Source of the DNA: Ophiodon elongatus
Taxonomy: Eukaryota > Chordata > Actinopteri > Perciformes > Hexagrammidae
Assembly: GCA_016806645.1 (NCBI GenBank)
Contig: JACSYO010002159.1
Coordinates: forward strand, 806,001-870,000
Direction of reading: 5' to 3'
Length of the DNA: 64,000 nucleotides
This document shows positions 49,195 to 59,440 of this stretch, in pieces. The notes under the pieces were generated by a model. It was given only the letters and a program-made list of their open reading frames with translations, was not told where the DNA came from and did not search any database. Numbering within the stretch: the first letter of the stretch is position 1; the number at the start of each line of letters is the position of its first letter. The position numbers were made by a program, and so were the translations under genes.

Positions 49195-49260
49195 CAGTGG
49201 CAATGAGCTGAGCTGCGCTCACACCCACCGCTATATAAACCATCCCTCAACTCATCCATT
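49195..49260 (-). promoter_or_regulatory. probable barx2 core promoter
   Basis: A TATATAAA element (plus-strand reading) at 49232-49239 lies about 260 bp before the barx2 ATG. On the barx2 strand it reads TTTATATAG, a weaker TATA match, and would place initiation near 49,205 with a 5' UTR of about 230 nt. The first exon around it is CpG-rich. Orientation favours the plus strand, so this could also serve a divergent transcript. Confidence 0.4.
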
Positions 49261-49265
49261 GCCCT

Positions 49266-49267
<2 letters not shown>

Positions 49268-49319
<52 letters not shown>

Positions 49320-49356
49320 CCCACCCCACCCCCCCCCCCCTCTCTCTCTCTCTCTC
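49268..49356. repeat. (CT)n - C-run - (CT)n tract upstream of barx2
   Basis: About 25 CT dinucleotides (49268-49316), a C-rich run with C4-C12 blocks (to 49340), then another eight CT units. It forms a long homopyrimidine/homopurine mirror repeat, the kind of sequence able to form triplex DNA, just upstream of the inferred barx2 start site. Confidence 0.9.
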
Positions 49357-49395
49357 ATGTAGCATATACTGTACACATGCACATACACATGGCCT

Positions 49396-49446
49396 GCTCC
49401 CGAACACCCCCCTCCCCCTCCCTCTCCCCCCTCCCTCTCCCCCCTA
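49396..49446. repeat. C-rich blocks, minus-strand G-quadruplex candidate
   Basis: Repeated CCCCCC, CCCCC and CCTCCCTCTCC blocks. The G-rich strand is the barx2 coding strand, with more than four runs of three or more G separated by short spacers, which fits the general G-quadruplex pattern. Confidence 0.7.
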
Positions 49447-51419
49447 ACACCAGTAAAAAGTTGTCTTTCTCGCTGTGATTTCTTTGACATATTGGTTGTA
49501 CAACTTATCTATTTCGACTCTAAAAGACGTCCAACTTGGGCCATATTTTCAAAATAAAAACTAATAGGCCATTCATCAATACAAATAGGCTGGTCAATGT
49601 TAAATCAATGGTATGTGATATATATAAAATAGTTCACATTGAATCTAAAGACCTCTGTGGTACGAACTAATTTGAGGTAAAGTATCATCGTGCCGCTTCT
49701 CTGATTCAAACGCTTAATATGAATCGTTTTTTTCTTAATCATTTTATAAATTTAGCCATTAACCAGTGTCCAACTTATTTACATATAAATATAAAGTACA
49801 ACTTACTGCATTCGAAGTTCGCTTTATACACAATGTATTCGATATCTTAACTTTGGACAGGGACTGAAAAGACTTTGAGTGGCATGTCCAAAGGCAAATT
49901 AAACCAAACAAGGGGTGAATAATCTTTTCTTTCTTTCTTTTTCAGTTATTAACCCCTTAATGTGTTGTGTTGTAATGTGGTGTCCGTTTAGTTACAAGAA
50001 CGGTAAATTAAATTGCAATCGTTGTTTTTTTTCTTTTTCTTTGAATTAAATCATAAGTTAGAAATATATTATTTATAATAAAAAAAACATGCGTGGCAAA
50101 ATAAGAGGAACCCTAAATTAAATTAGCAGAAAGTCAGTATAGCCAGAACTGCGGTCAAAGGGCAGGTCAATAATAACAATAATAACCATTTCTGTCTTTA
50201 CTTACTTCTTCTTGAAACTGACGCAGTATAATTTATTATTAATTAAAGAATTTGCGCGCCGAATAAAAGACACAACGGCCTCAAATAAAAAAAAGAATTT
50301 ACCGCGAAATAACAGCACCTGACCTGTTGTAAGTTCTGGGTGGGCACAAAATAAGTTTGATTCAACTATCAACGTTTTTATTTTATTTTTTGGCAATAGC
50401 CAATTTTGTTGTGGGTGAGATCAACGTAGGCTCGAAGAAAAAAAGTCTTATCAGCGTCACGGGCTGATGACTCTGATGCGAGGAGAAGCAACAGCTCACA
50501 CACTATGTTCAACTCTCGACAGGCTGAGACAGAAACCTTGTGTGCCTTTTCCATCTTCTTTTTCTATAACTTTGCCTTTTAATTATATTATGGCAAAGTT
50601 ATGTTTTATTTAAATTTTTTCACGCCTCACTTTATGCCAGAACTCTTGCAGACATTGCACATTTCAGCTGATAACCTATTTCCTTGAGGAGGTAATGAAA
50701 ATAGTTTGGTTGTCTACATCTTTTTTTTTTTTTTTAAACAATGTACATGTTGCAGCCTAATTTAACTAAAATATAAGACGTACAATCCATGTGAGGAAGA
50801 GTTGCATAGCTCCGGTGTCCTAAAATGGAGGGGGGTCGGGGGGGGAGAGGGGGGAGGACAGAGATTAACATCTAAAGAATTGGAAATAAATGTAACTCGC
50901 TGGAGTTCAAAGTGGAGGAGGAAATGTCCCCGAGGAAAAGCTCGGCTTCTTTTCAGGGGTTTGATGGCTTGATCAAAGAAGAGTGAGATGAGAACAACTG
51001 CTGTGGAGCACATACGTGTTTGGGGTGGTGGGAAAGCCACTGCAACAAAAAAATAACCCCCCAAAAACGGCGCTAATAGATTTTAGCTTACAATTTTAAA
51101 CCAAAATTTTTTTTTTTAAACTAAAATATCAGAAACTTTTCTATTTTTTTTTTTTACAATTGTATTGTACTGCGTGCTCCTTTCATTGTGTTTGAATAAC
51201 GCGTCGTTTTCTGGTAGTTTTTCCACGAAAGAAAGAAAGTGCGAGTAGATTAAACAATTTAACTGCATTTATTGCTTCTCCTATTTTAAAAAGCGGAATT
51301 AACATCGCACTATAAGAACCAGCTAAATCAGGCCTATATCTCCGGGCTACTGTGGCACCAATGAACCCAACAACCTGAGGTTGGGAGGGGGGGCAAAGAT
51401 CCGGGAATCACGGCTGCAG
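49447..51419. other. barx2-rbm7 intergenic sequence
   Basis: AT-rich with poly(T) runs near 50,721 and 51,106 and a G-rich run at 50.8 kb. No exon seen. Confidence 0.6.
50827..50858 (+). repeat. G-rich run between barx2 and rbm7
   Basis: Runs of G6, G9 and G6 separated by short spacers; G-quadruplex candidate in the intergenic region. Confidence 0.65.
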
Positions 51420-51452
51420 GCATCTTGTCACTTGTGGTTCGCGTTGCGGGTC

Positions 51453-51512
51453 TTGAGAGAGAGATAGAGAGGGAGAGAGAAAGAGAGAGAGAGGGGGAGA
51501 GGGGGAGAGGGA
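51453..51512. repeat. (GA)n tract
   Basis: Imperfect GA repeat with GGGGA units, just upstream of the plus-strand TATA box in the CpG-rich block. Confidence 0.9.
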
Positions 51513-51845
51513 AGGGAGGGTCTCTGGATGTTTGGAAGTGGATCATTTCAGCAGACACGCTTCTATATAAGTCCACACAGCAGCGGCTACCGAGCGGCCT
51601 CTCTAATCCGCCCGCTCCAGGGCTGGAGACGCCAGGCAGATCAACCAATTAAAAGAGTTATGCCGCGGCCAGAAGCGCGAGGAGGGCCTTCCCAGTACCG
51701 AGCCCGAACAGCGGATACTCTCCATTAGAGCGATTTGGGAGCATCAGGATGCAATCCGACACGAGGCAGATTAAAAAGGCAAGACGGAGCTTAGTGCAGA
51801 GGGGTTTGAAATGCACCTCCACTTTTGGACACTGGGAGATTTATT

Positions 51846-51881
<36 letters not shown>

Positions 51882-51893
51882 GGGGGGGGGGGG
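51846..51893. repeat. (GT)n followed by a G run
   Basis: About seventeen GT units continue into a run of fourteen G. Confidence 0.95.
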
Positions 51894-52220
51894 ATAGTTG
51901 TCGATACAGCGCGGGATCCGCTGCTAAGTGTCATAAGCGCTTCCGGTGGGGTAGATTATGACCTCAACGCGGACATTAAGGGATTTGATCATCACTGTTA
52001 GAAACTAGTCCGAACAGAGGCACCGGGGCGAGACGCGAAGGATCAGAGCGCTGCTCATTACGGGATGGACCGCTCCTCTCCACATCTGTAAATGAACAAA
52101 CAAACAAACAAAAAACCTGCGCCATTTGCAAAGTGGTGCTAAGACTCCTCTGATGAAAGAGAACAGAAGAGCACTGCTCCCACTCACGCGGGACCAGAGA
52201 CCAGACCTCGACGTGATTGC

Positions 52221-53258
52221 GAGCTGTAAAGTGACTGGGGAAGTGTGAAATCCATGTAAAGGACTTGAACGCATCCTAAATAGAAAAAGGTCAAATGCAG
52301 GAGCTGATCATGTGGCTCGGTTATATTTGACATCTTAATTGATTCAATAAAAAGGATGTGTGTGGCGCCACCTGTAGATTACTTCATAACCCGCTGCACA
52401 AGTGTATTAGTTACAGGCGGGCCATTTATAGATGCAGATAAGGCCGTGTGTGCATGCATTACAGCATGTAGCATCAACATACAAAGGCTCACTTAGTTAA
52501 CCGAGTGTGTCTCTCTCTCACACACACACACACACACAAAGAGCTGCAAATAGCATTCATGAACTACAGCCAAGACAAAGGCATGCGTGTTGTGGCTAGA
52601 GGAAAGACAATGCAACAGTCAGATGAAGGGAGCTTTATAATAATGAAAATGGTCCATTTTAAAACAGTTAGTCTTACAAGACTCAGAATAAAAAAAAATT
52701 GAAACGAAGCCCATTTTTCTAGAAAAGCACATGGTCAACAGATCGAACGTTAAGAAAGGATGGTGCCCCAGTGCCGTAAAAGTGGTGCTGGTGGAATCTT
52801 TAGCTGAAAATTCTGGAACTACCGCAAAGTACCTGAAGAATTTCTGAGAGCACCGTTTAAATACATTTTTGCATAAAATAAAAACTCGCCAGGATTCTAC
52901 AATTTAAATTTTTTTTTTTTTTTTTTTTAAATACATTTGTTTCTCTTTGTCTTCCAAAATGACTTCTAGTCATGTCTGATTTCTTTTTTCTTTTTTTCCC
53001 CCCTTGCCCTCATCAACAGCTCAAAAATAATTGTGACATCTGTGAGGAAAAGCTCACATAAAAGTGTACAAATTTAAAAACGCCTTAAAAATAAAAACAA
53101 AAATGTCTCTAAGGCATAAGTTATCAAATCTTCAAATTGGTAGCATCATGTACAAACAACCTGAGTATACATGTGAATTTATCAACATAAAACTTCTTTT
53201 CTGTTCTTTTTTTGTACGCTGTCCACAAATGTGTGAAGAACTGAAGTCTTTACGTGTC
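52221..53258 (-). other. region downstream of the rbm7 stop
   Basis: Expected to hold the rbm7 3' UTR. It has a 20-T run at 52909-52928 (A on the rbm7 strand) and a CA array. No AATAAA or ATTAAA on the rbm7 strand was seen in its proximal 700 bp; the nearest AATAAA I find is at 51840-51845. Confidence 0.4.
52519..52538. repeat. (CA)n microsatellite
   Basis: About ten CA units preceded by a short CT stretch. Confidence 0.9.
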
Positions 53259-53609
53259 TCAGTACCGTCGCCATCTATTATCTTGGTAGCCACGGTTGCT
53301 TCCCTTATCGTCGTGGTGTCTGTTGCCACCTCTGTTGTCATGGTGACGGTTGCCACTCCTGTCGTTCTGATGGTGATAGTTGTCCCGGCCGTGTTGCTGA
53401 TGACGGCCGGGAGCCGCTTCTTCTGCGTAGCGCTGATTCCTGCCACTGCTGGTCGTCTGCGACGAGTGCCGATAGGGGGCGCTGTCGTGTTGCCTCGAGC
53501 CCCCTCCGCCGGAGTTTCCACCTGCGGGTGGCTGCCTCTGCAGAGGCTTGGAGAAGCCGTCATTCAACTGCTCAATCTGCTGCATTTGTAGCCACATCAT
53601 GTTGTTCAT
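53259..53609 (-). CDS. rbm7: rbm7 coding exon 5 (C-terminal tail)
   Basis: Residues 143-258. It starts MNNMMWLQMQQ after the acceptor AATCCGTAG. A Gln/Met-rich start is followed by a Gly/Ser segment and repeated NRHHDN/NRHHDD units (about residues 228-246) before RWRRY and TGA. The Met is internal, not a start. The tail has the same composition as the mammalian RBM7 C-terminus but not its length. I see no AATAAA or ATTAAA on this strand within about 700 bp after the stop. Confidence 0.88.
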   Translation of the reverse strand: MNNMMWLQMQQIEQLNDGFSKPLQRQPPAGGNSGGGGSRQHDSAPYRHSSQTTSSGRNQRYAEEAAPGRHQQHGRDNYHHQNDRSGNRHHDNRGGNRHHDDKGSNRGYQDNRWRRY

Positions 53610-56600
53610 CTACGGATTAAGGAAGAGAACGGTTAACGTGGCCTGCAGTACAGAACGTACGCTTAATTGAGAACAAAGAGTTGTTTCTATTGCTGCCAGG
53701 TTATGCAGCGTCCACATTTCTTCATTCACAACACATTGGCACATTTCAGCTAAAACAAGCAAAGAGCAGGTCTGAATCTGTCACGTATTGAAATAAGCAC
53801 TACGAATTCTGTCATGATAGTGCATTATAAAAGTAGATTTAAAAACAAAAAAAAGGTTACCATGACATGCTTCTGCAGATTATCGGGAGATGAAAAAGAC
53901 CGCTGCATTTGGGTCGGAGGAGTATATGGTGGAGAACTGAACTGGGTCGGGGTTCTGGAAGAGTTAAGCAAACCATTGTCAAGTATTTCATCAGAAAAGG
54001 GGAAAGAACAACATAGTGTCAGGTGCACATTCCACATATTGACTAGCAACCATGTGTGCAAAAAGCCATGTCAAATTTGATGATTTTGTGTAATCTATGT
54101 TTAGTTGATGTTTTAACTTGTGCTTTGACCTTATTTAGCCTCTTTGGCAAAAGGGATCGGTCCTTTGTTTAAACATTTTGTTGAATCGCCTGAGGGAGAT
54201 TTCATGAAGGCAAGCCTGTACTTCCGTGGTTTCATATTGTTTTGAATAAGTGTGATCCAACCGCACCATAACCCTCAATCATACGGGCGGACAAACATTT
54301 CTGGCATTTCTCTATCAAGCATGATATGAACAAGATCTTGCACATGCAAACTCAGACTTTAAACCAAGAGCAATCAGCAACTAGTTCGGCAACATACATT
54401 AACAACACAAAACATAATTCATCTATCCAACCGTGCCAGCGACATTACCATCAACTGGGAATATGCTCGAGATAGTCGTTTTATTGGATGTACTGAAACA
54501 TTTTTCACTGGAAAAAAGATTAGTGACACGATCTGTAATGAAATATCTGATCTGGAAGTCCATCAGCACTGATATGAAGTCACGTCTGACACGTCCATTT
54601 CCAAAAGACTGGATTGACCTGAAAGTAATGTCGCAATCGGTGGATTGTTTGCAACTTCGCCTGAGATTGTACTGCCTGGTGCAGATGTGTGTCTCTGACT
54701 CCTCAATGACTTTGATGCATCAATGCCACTTCATATCGTTTTAAAATCAACTGAACAGCATCAGTCACAACCGTCTGCTTTGGTTTGGTTCCAACCGATA
54801 CGTTTTGAGAAGGTTTTCAAAACAAGGAGCGCAGAAATGTGATCTTTATCTTGAGGAAATGTTGTTTTTAAAAGCATTTTTCTCTTTACTTTTGTGGAGA
54901 TAAGGATAGCAAAGTGTAGCCAATACATTTTAGTTGAAGTGTTTTTTGTTTTGTTGAATAACAGCATAATGTTTTAGCTCGCTCTATTGTGTTTTCAATT
55001 GGGGAGTCAGTTACATAACGTTTTGAACATCAATAAAATTAAAATAAATCCATTCTAATGTGCGCAAGAATTGAACAGCAAAAATAGGTTATTTCAAACT
55101 ACTAAATATAATCTTCAAATATATTTAGAACTATTCTTTATCCATTGTAGTTGAACAAATTTACATAATTTAAGCACCACGGAATTCAAGTCTCGCAAAC
55201 TAAACATATACTGTATACATTACACTGGTCCGATACTGCCCAAGTTAACTCTTGGGGCAATACTTTTCCCAGCAAATGCCCTAACAGGCACCGCAGCATG
55301 AAATTTGGCATGAAACGTGGAAAGGATTGCACACCGGGTCTTCTGTATGGGTAAATACAGACCAGTCCAATCCCATTTCATGCCACATCTTTTGCCAGAG
55401 CAGAGGGCACTGCCAAGAGCATGAAAACCGTGCATGTCTAAGTAATATTCAATAAGGTGTAACCAAATTCAACACACTGAAAATCTGGTACCAATTACAA
55501 ACATAAAGTAGTGCCATTTCTCAAAAGTTATAAACTACTGACAAACTAGAAGGCTCCAGTCACAGCCCAAAAATAGGGCATGCATTTGCCATTATTTATT
55601 ATTATAGTGCCATATTCTATCACATGTGGGCACTGTGACTTGCCTCTAAGACCGGTCTTTAAAATGCGTTTAATGTGTTTACACACGTTTTACACAATTA
55701 ACCTTACACTGTAGTTCAAAATAGAGAAAAAAAAATGTTCAGCTGCTACAGCTGTTCATTGCATCCCCTCAGATAGCCTGAAACATCCAGTGCTGTGGTT
55801 ATGCTGTTGCCACAACAGCCCAACATAGATGTATTTGACTCCGTGAGATGCTGCACCAAGAAACTCATAATTGGCAGCTCAAAGTTGAGATGAAATAAAC
55901 CAAGTGGACTATCTCTGTGATGACAAAGCTACAGGTCACTTGCTTGACTTCATATTAGTGCTAGAGCCACATTTTAATATGCAGCTGTGAACCACCATGA
56001 GAGCTTTATCTGCAAAGCTGAGGAGGGCTGCTGTAATGCTACTGCGGCTAACCAGATTTAGTTTCTGGCACTGCTGGACAAACTGTCCATGAGACAGTCT
56101 TACCTCTGGCCATGCGGATTTGCGGTATTTGCAGTACTTGTATTCTGCGAGTTCCCTGGACTGCTGCTGTGACTGCTACCTATGATGAGGCAAACGCAAC
56201 AAAACAGTTTATTAATGAAAGACAAATCAATTCCAGTTTGAAAATAACTACCACATATACTGTGCAAGTACGACAATTGTGTTCTTTTATTATGCGTCAC
56301 ATTGTGATACAACAGGGAACACATTAAATTGCATTAGAAAATGACTAACGACTGTTTCTGCTGTTCACTCACCAGATGATACAGTTAGACTATATTATCT
56401 TAGTACAAGCCACACAATCAGAATATTGAATTGACGGATCACGTTTTGTGCTTTATATGAAAAGGGTGCAGGTTTCAAACAGAAAGTCAACAGGGTTACG
56501 TAGAGACGCAGGTTCAGGAACCCAGGCAAACACTAGTGTGCTTCTGGGACTTCAGTTGATTGCAACAGTGATGTTAGACCTGTGTGAGGGCATTTTATTA

Positions 56601-57869
56601 ACTCATCTCCTTAATTATATATTCCTAAAAGTCAGCTCACCCTGGCCACATCCTGACAAGCCACACAATGCTTAATCAAAATGAAATTATAAATCAAAGC
56701 CGATATAAAATGTCCAAGCAACTAATTTGCCATTACTTGAAAATAAAACAAGTTGTCATGTAGACATGTTGTAGTTTAGACTCTATATTAGCCTCACTCT
56801 ATAGTAGCCCTTTGTCTATTAACATACATTTGGTTCACAGAGGTAACCATTTCTCTAAAACGTAATGTGCCCAGAAGGTCAATAAAAAACTCTTAACAGG
56901 GTTTTGAAAGTATCTCTAGAATCTCCAAAGACTCTTCCAACCATCTTGCTGAACACATTTCATCCAATGAATTATTAAATGTTTCATAAAAAAAATATAT
57001 ATGATAATGAGAACACTTGACTTTTTTTTTATTTTTAAAAATGGACCCATGTGTCTGAAATAAGGTTGAACATATTTTAGCTTTTTGGTTTCCTAATAAA
57101 AACCAAGAGCCACATATTAGAAGACCCGTAGGAGGATTCTGAAGATACATAGCTGGTTAGTTATCTTGTTGAGAAACCAGAGCAACCCTGTCAAATTAAC
57201 GCCAATAAGTTCCGAGCAACGTCAATGTGTCCCCGTGACCGGTTGTCCAACGAGCCCGTTAAACCCACGTACCTGATCTGAACTGCACGTGAATGGTTCT
57301 CCCGTACAGCGACGTCCCGTCGATCAGTTGCATGGCGTACGGCACGGACACTTCGTGTTTGTAAACGGCGAAACCGAACATTTTCTGTTTCCCATCTGCG
57401 TCTTTTGGTATTTTCGTTTTGATGAGAGGTCCCGCCTGCAACAAAAAAACAACAACAAACGGGTACCGTGGATGAGGTAACGTTACCCAGACAACAACTA
57501 GCTAAAGCTAACTCCCGTGAATGCGTCAACAACCGTCATCTCCTGTACTCATCCACAACGTGCGCACAACAAACATTGGCATCATCACATATACACAACC
57601 AGTTATTACAGTTATTGTTAGAGAGCGTACCACCTAGCTAATAATGGTACATTTGTTGGCCCACTTTAACTCCGACAAGCTTCCAATGTGTTAGCATGTT
57701 GTGCAAACATGCTATCTGTTGACTATATATGTGCTAGCTAGCGCTAGCTATGTCTGAACGTGAGCGACAACAGCACCTGTACAAACAGTTCGAACAAAAG
57801 CTCCTCCGTCACTCTTGTATCCAAATTCCTTATGAATAGTGTCCGGTCCGTTTCCTCCTCTATTCCCAT
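53259..57869 (-). CDS. rbm7: RNA-binding motif protein 7 (rbm7), five coding exons
   Basis: RBM7 is the RNA-binding subunit of the nuclear exosome targeting (NEXT) complex with ZCCHC8 and MTR4; it binds U-rich nascent transcripts and directs them to exosome decay. Coding exons on the minus strand are 57869-57777, 57435-57273, 56179-56104, 53954-53861 and 53609-53259. They join in phase (93+163+76+94+351 nt) to 258 aa plus TGA; human RBM7, as I recall it, is about 266 aa. One RRM covers about residues 9-87, with RNP2 LFIRNL at 11-16 and RNP1 KMFGFAVY at 49-56. Residues 129-134 (RSFSSP) match a mode-1 14-3-3 motif at the position known to be phosphorylated in human RBM7 under stress. The tail is rich in His, Asp, Asn, Gly and Arg and ends RWRRY. 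The start has a strong Kozak context (ACCATGG). The paralogue rbm11 is less likely because TEELLFELF and KHEVSVPYAM are RBM7-like. Confidence 0.93.
53861..53954 (-). CDS. rbm7: rbm7 coding exon 4
   Basis: A 94-nt exon for residues 111-142. It contains QRSFSSPDNLQ, the conserved post-RRM motif and 14-3-3-type site. The acceptor is ACTCTTCCAG|AA and the donor GTCATG|GTAACC. It joins exon 5 in phase 0. Confidence 0.93.
53955..56103 (-). other. rbm7 intron 3
   Basis: A 2.1-kb AT-rich intron. A 103-codon plus-strand open frame at 54433-54744 has no recognisable protein family. No snoRNA boxes were convincingly seen. Confidence 0.85.
56104..56179 (-). CDS. rbm7: rbm7 coding exon 3
   Basis: A 76-nt exon for residues 86-111, beginning GSSHSSSPGNSQN: a low-complexity Ser/Asn/Thr linker after the RRM. 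The acceptor is CATCATAG|GT and the donor CAGAG|GTAAGA. The GSSH start matches the human protein; the rest is divergent. Confidence 0.88.
56180..57272 (-). other. rbm7 intron 2
   Basis: A 1.1-kb AT-rich intron between the RRM exon and the Ser/Asn linker exon; nothing recognisable inside. Confidence 0.85.
57273..57435 (-). CDS. rbm7: rbm7 coding exon 2
   Basis: Residues 32-85 plus the first base of Gly86, AGPLIKTKIPKD to VQFRS, completing the RRM with RNP1. The acceptor is TTGTTGCAG|GC and the donor CAG|GTACGT. The KHEVSVPYAM block is a close match to vertebrate RBM7. Confidence 0.95.
57735..57750. repeat. 16-bp perfect palindrome in rbm7 intron 1
   Basis: TAGCTAGCGCTAGCTA, 27 bp past the exon 1 donor. 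It is self-complementary with no loop. Confidence 0.8.
57777..57869 (-). CDS. rbm7: rbm7 coding exon 1
   Basis: Residues 1-31, MGIEEETDRTLFIRNLD and on to FELFVQ: the first strand (RNP2) and first helix of the RRM. The donor is CAG|GTGCTG, which lacks the usual +5 G, but homology on both sides (FVQ|AGP) and the phase-0 join support it. Confidence 0.93.
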
Positions 57870-57939
57870 GGTGTTTGAGTAGATACTAGCACTCTCGAGC
57901 GATGTAAATGCGAACGTCTGGCGTAAAAAAAATAAAAGA

Positions 57940-58030
57940 CGCGCTCTGCCAAATATAGCCGGAAGGCCTCGGACCGTAAAGTGAAGTGCCGTCACGCAGG
58001 AGCTTCCGTCGTAGTGAGAAGCGGCAGCTT
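57940..58030 (-). promoter_or_regulatory. rbm7 promoter with ETS motifs
   Basis: Two ETS-type sites lie just upstream of the rbm7 ATG: CCGGAAG at 57959-57965 and CTTCCGT at 58003-58009. Local CpG content is raised and there is no properly placed TATA box, which fits a housekeeping promoter. The transcript start is probably between 57,900 and 58,000. Confidence 0.5.
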
Positions 58031-58264
58031 TACGACACATACGGAATGTTCGTCTGAGATGGAAATGTTCTACCTTTTTGCTTTTAGGATAACTCATTTG
58101 GTTAAACTCCAACAGCAAAGATGAATGCCAACATGTTTTCATTATAAATGTGTTATACGTGGCATATTTCATATTTGGGGTCTAAAGGGTTATTTTGGGA
58201 GCTCGTGTAAAAGAACCATAGACCATATCTGAAAACAACTCAGCACATGAGAGCTGTTGAAACA

Positions 58265-58430
58265 TCCTGTGCGTTTTAATACCCATACTACAGTACTATT
58301 TACTATGACAGAAAAATATTAAGTACGCCCCATCCCATAATAGCATGCATTTCGAATTGCATACTTTTTTTTCCTTTTTTTCCATTTAGTACATACTGCA
58401 GCTGCCCTTACAAAAATATAAACTCAAAAG
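58265..58430. repeat. probable dispersed repeat fragment upstream of rbm7
   Basis: The stretch with ACCCATACTACAGTACTATT, ACTATGACAGAAAAATATTA and AATTGCATACTTTTTTTTCC resembles a fish repeat in which 'agtatgc/gcatact' phrases recur. It is assigned from memory of such sequences; family and ends are unknown. Confidence 0.3.
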
Positions 58431-58999
58431 ATAAATCATTTATCGAAATTGTTGTAGATTCATTTTCTGACGATTGACTAATAATTTCATCAGTTCCATT
58501 CTTCAAGCTGCATATTGCCTATAACTCTTCAAAAGCACAAGTATTACTAATACATTAGCAATGACTCCACTCTATGTGTCAATAAGCCATGGTCGTGTGA
58601 CTGTGAGTCAGCACTGGCAATTCGAGGATCATGAAACTGAAACAGAGAAATTAAATTCAACCGTCGTTGTGTTGTTTACACCTGCGCTTTTTCTACCGTG
58701 GCATGTCAGAATGCCTTCCGTGAGAAAGGCAGCAATAATTACTTGCAGTAATGTTGCCCTACAAAGACAAGTCAGACATATCCTGTGTTAACCTGTTTTG
58801 TGGACTGTCTGACTTTCATTCATTTTTTTAATGAAGTTCTGTTTTAATATCCTTTTTTATTGTGTGCGCTTACATCTGTCTTCTTTGGCAAGGCCAGATG
58901 CAACTTTAACTTTGCTAATATGAAGTAATTCTTCTCTTCTATGGCTTATTCAGTTTATTTGACTGCCTGGCTGTTGCACACAGATAAGGCTTTCTTTTT

Positions 59000-59440
59000 T
59001 TTTTACCCTGTGGCTCACTGATTGGGTCACTGACTCAAGCGCCTGGAACCAAGTGCCTCTGGTGGTTGCGACATCGTTGAGTGTGGAGGTCAAGCAAGCG
59101 GCGTGTGAGGCTTGACTTCCACCCTAATCAGATGGGCCACGGCGTCTGTACTCCATATTAATTAGATCAATTGAAACTAATGATTTTCTCCTTCATGCCT
59201 GGGAAATATCCTCATAGATTCTGGTCTAAGTAAGAGAAATCATGATGGCACATCCGAGGCAATCTGAATCTTTTACTCGTCATGCTGTTTAATTCATGAA
59301 AGAACAAAGTGGGCTGCGTGCTAAAGTCATTATAGAGGACTCTACACCTTGCAATCTCTATGACATATTTATTCCAGGCAAGGTGCTTTTTCCATCACTT
59401 ATATTTCTCACGTGGCAATAAACACTGCCATTTAACACTA
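59000..59440. promoter_or_regulatory. candidate conserved element upstream of rbm7
   Basis: Dense homeodomain-type sites around 59152-59184: CCATATTAATTAG, ATCAATTGA and CTAATGA. The sequence beside them is non-repetitive and mixed in composition. The style is that of a developmental enhancer, so barx2 (10 kb away) or a gene beyond the window would be likelier targets than rbm7. Confidence 0.3.

Larger units (their letters stand above)
51420..52220 (+). promoter_or_regulatory. CpG-rich block with plus-strand TATA box (orphan promoter candidate)
   Basis: This stretch is much richer in CpG than its surroundings (CCGAGCGGCC, CCGCGGCC, GAAGCGCGAGG and others). It contains CTATATAAGTCC at about 51564, a strong TATA match on the plus strand that would start transcription near 51,590-51,600, and CCAAT at about 51,643. 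It lies 2.5 kb upstream of barx2, opposite in direction, and 1 kb beyond the rbm7 stop. No conserved protein can be read from it, so the product, if any, is probably a noncoding RNA. It could instead be a distal CpG island of barx2. Confidence 0.35.

Noticed and set aside
53064..53591. 175-codon plus-strand frame
   Set aside because: It is antisense to rbm7 exon 5 and its sequence (Val/Pro/Ser-rich) is the complement of the Asn/His/Asp/Arg repeats.
54433..54744. Possible transposase remnant in rbm7 intron 3
   Set aside because: No DDE, BED or hAT signature can be read in any frame.
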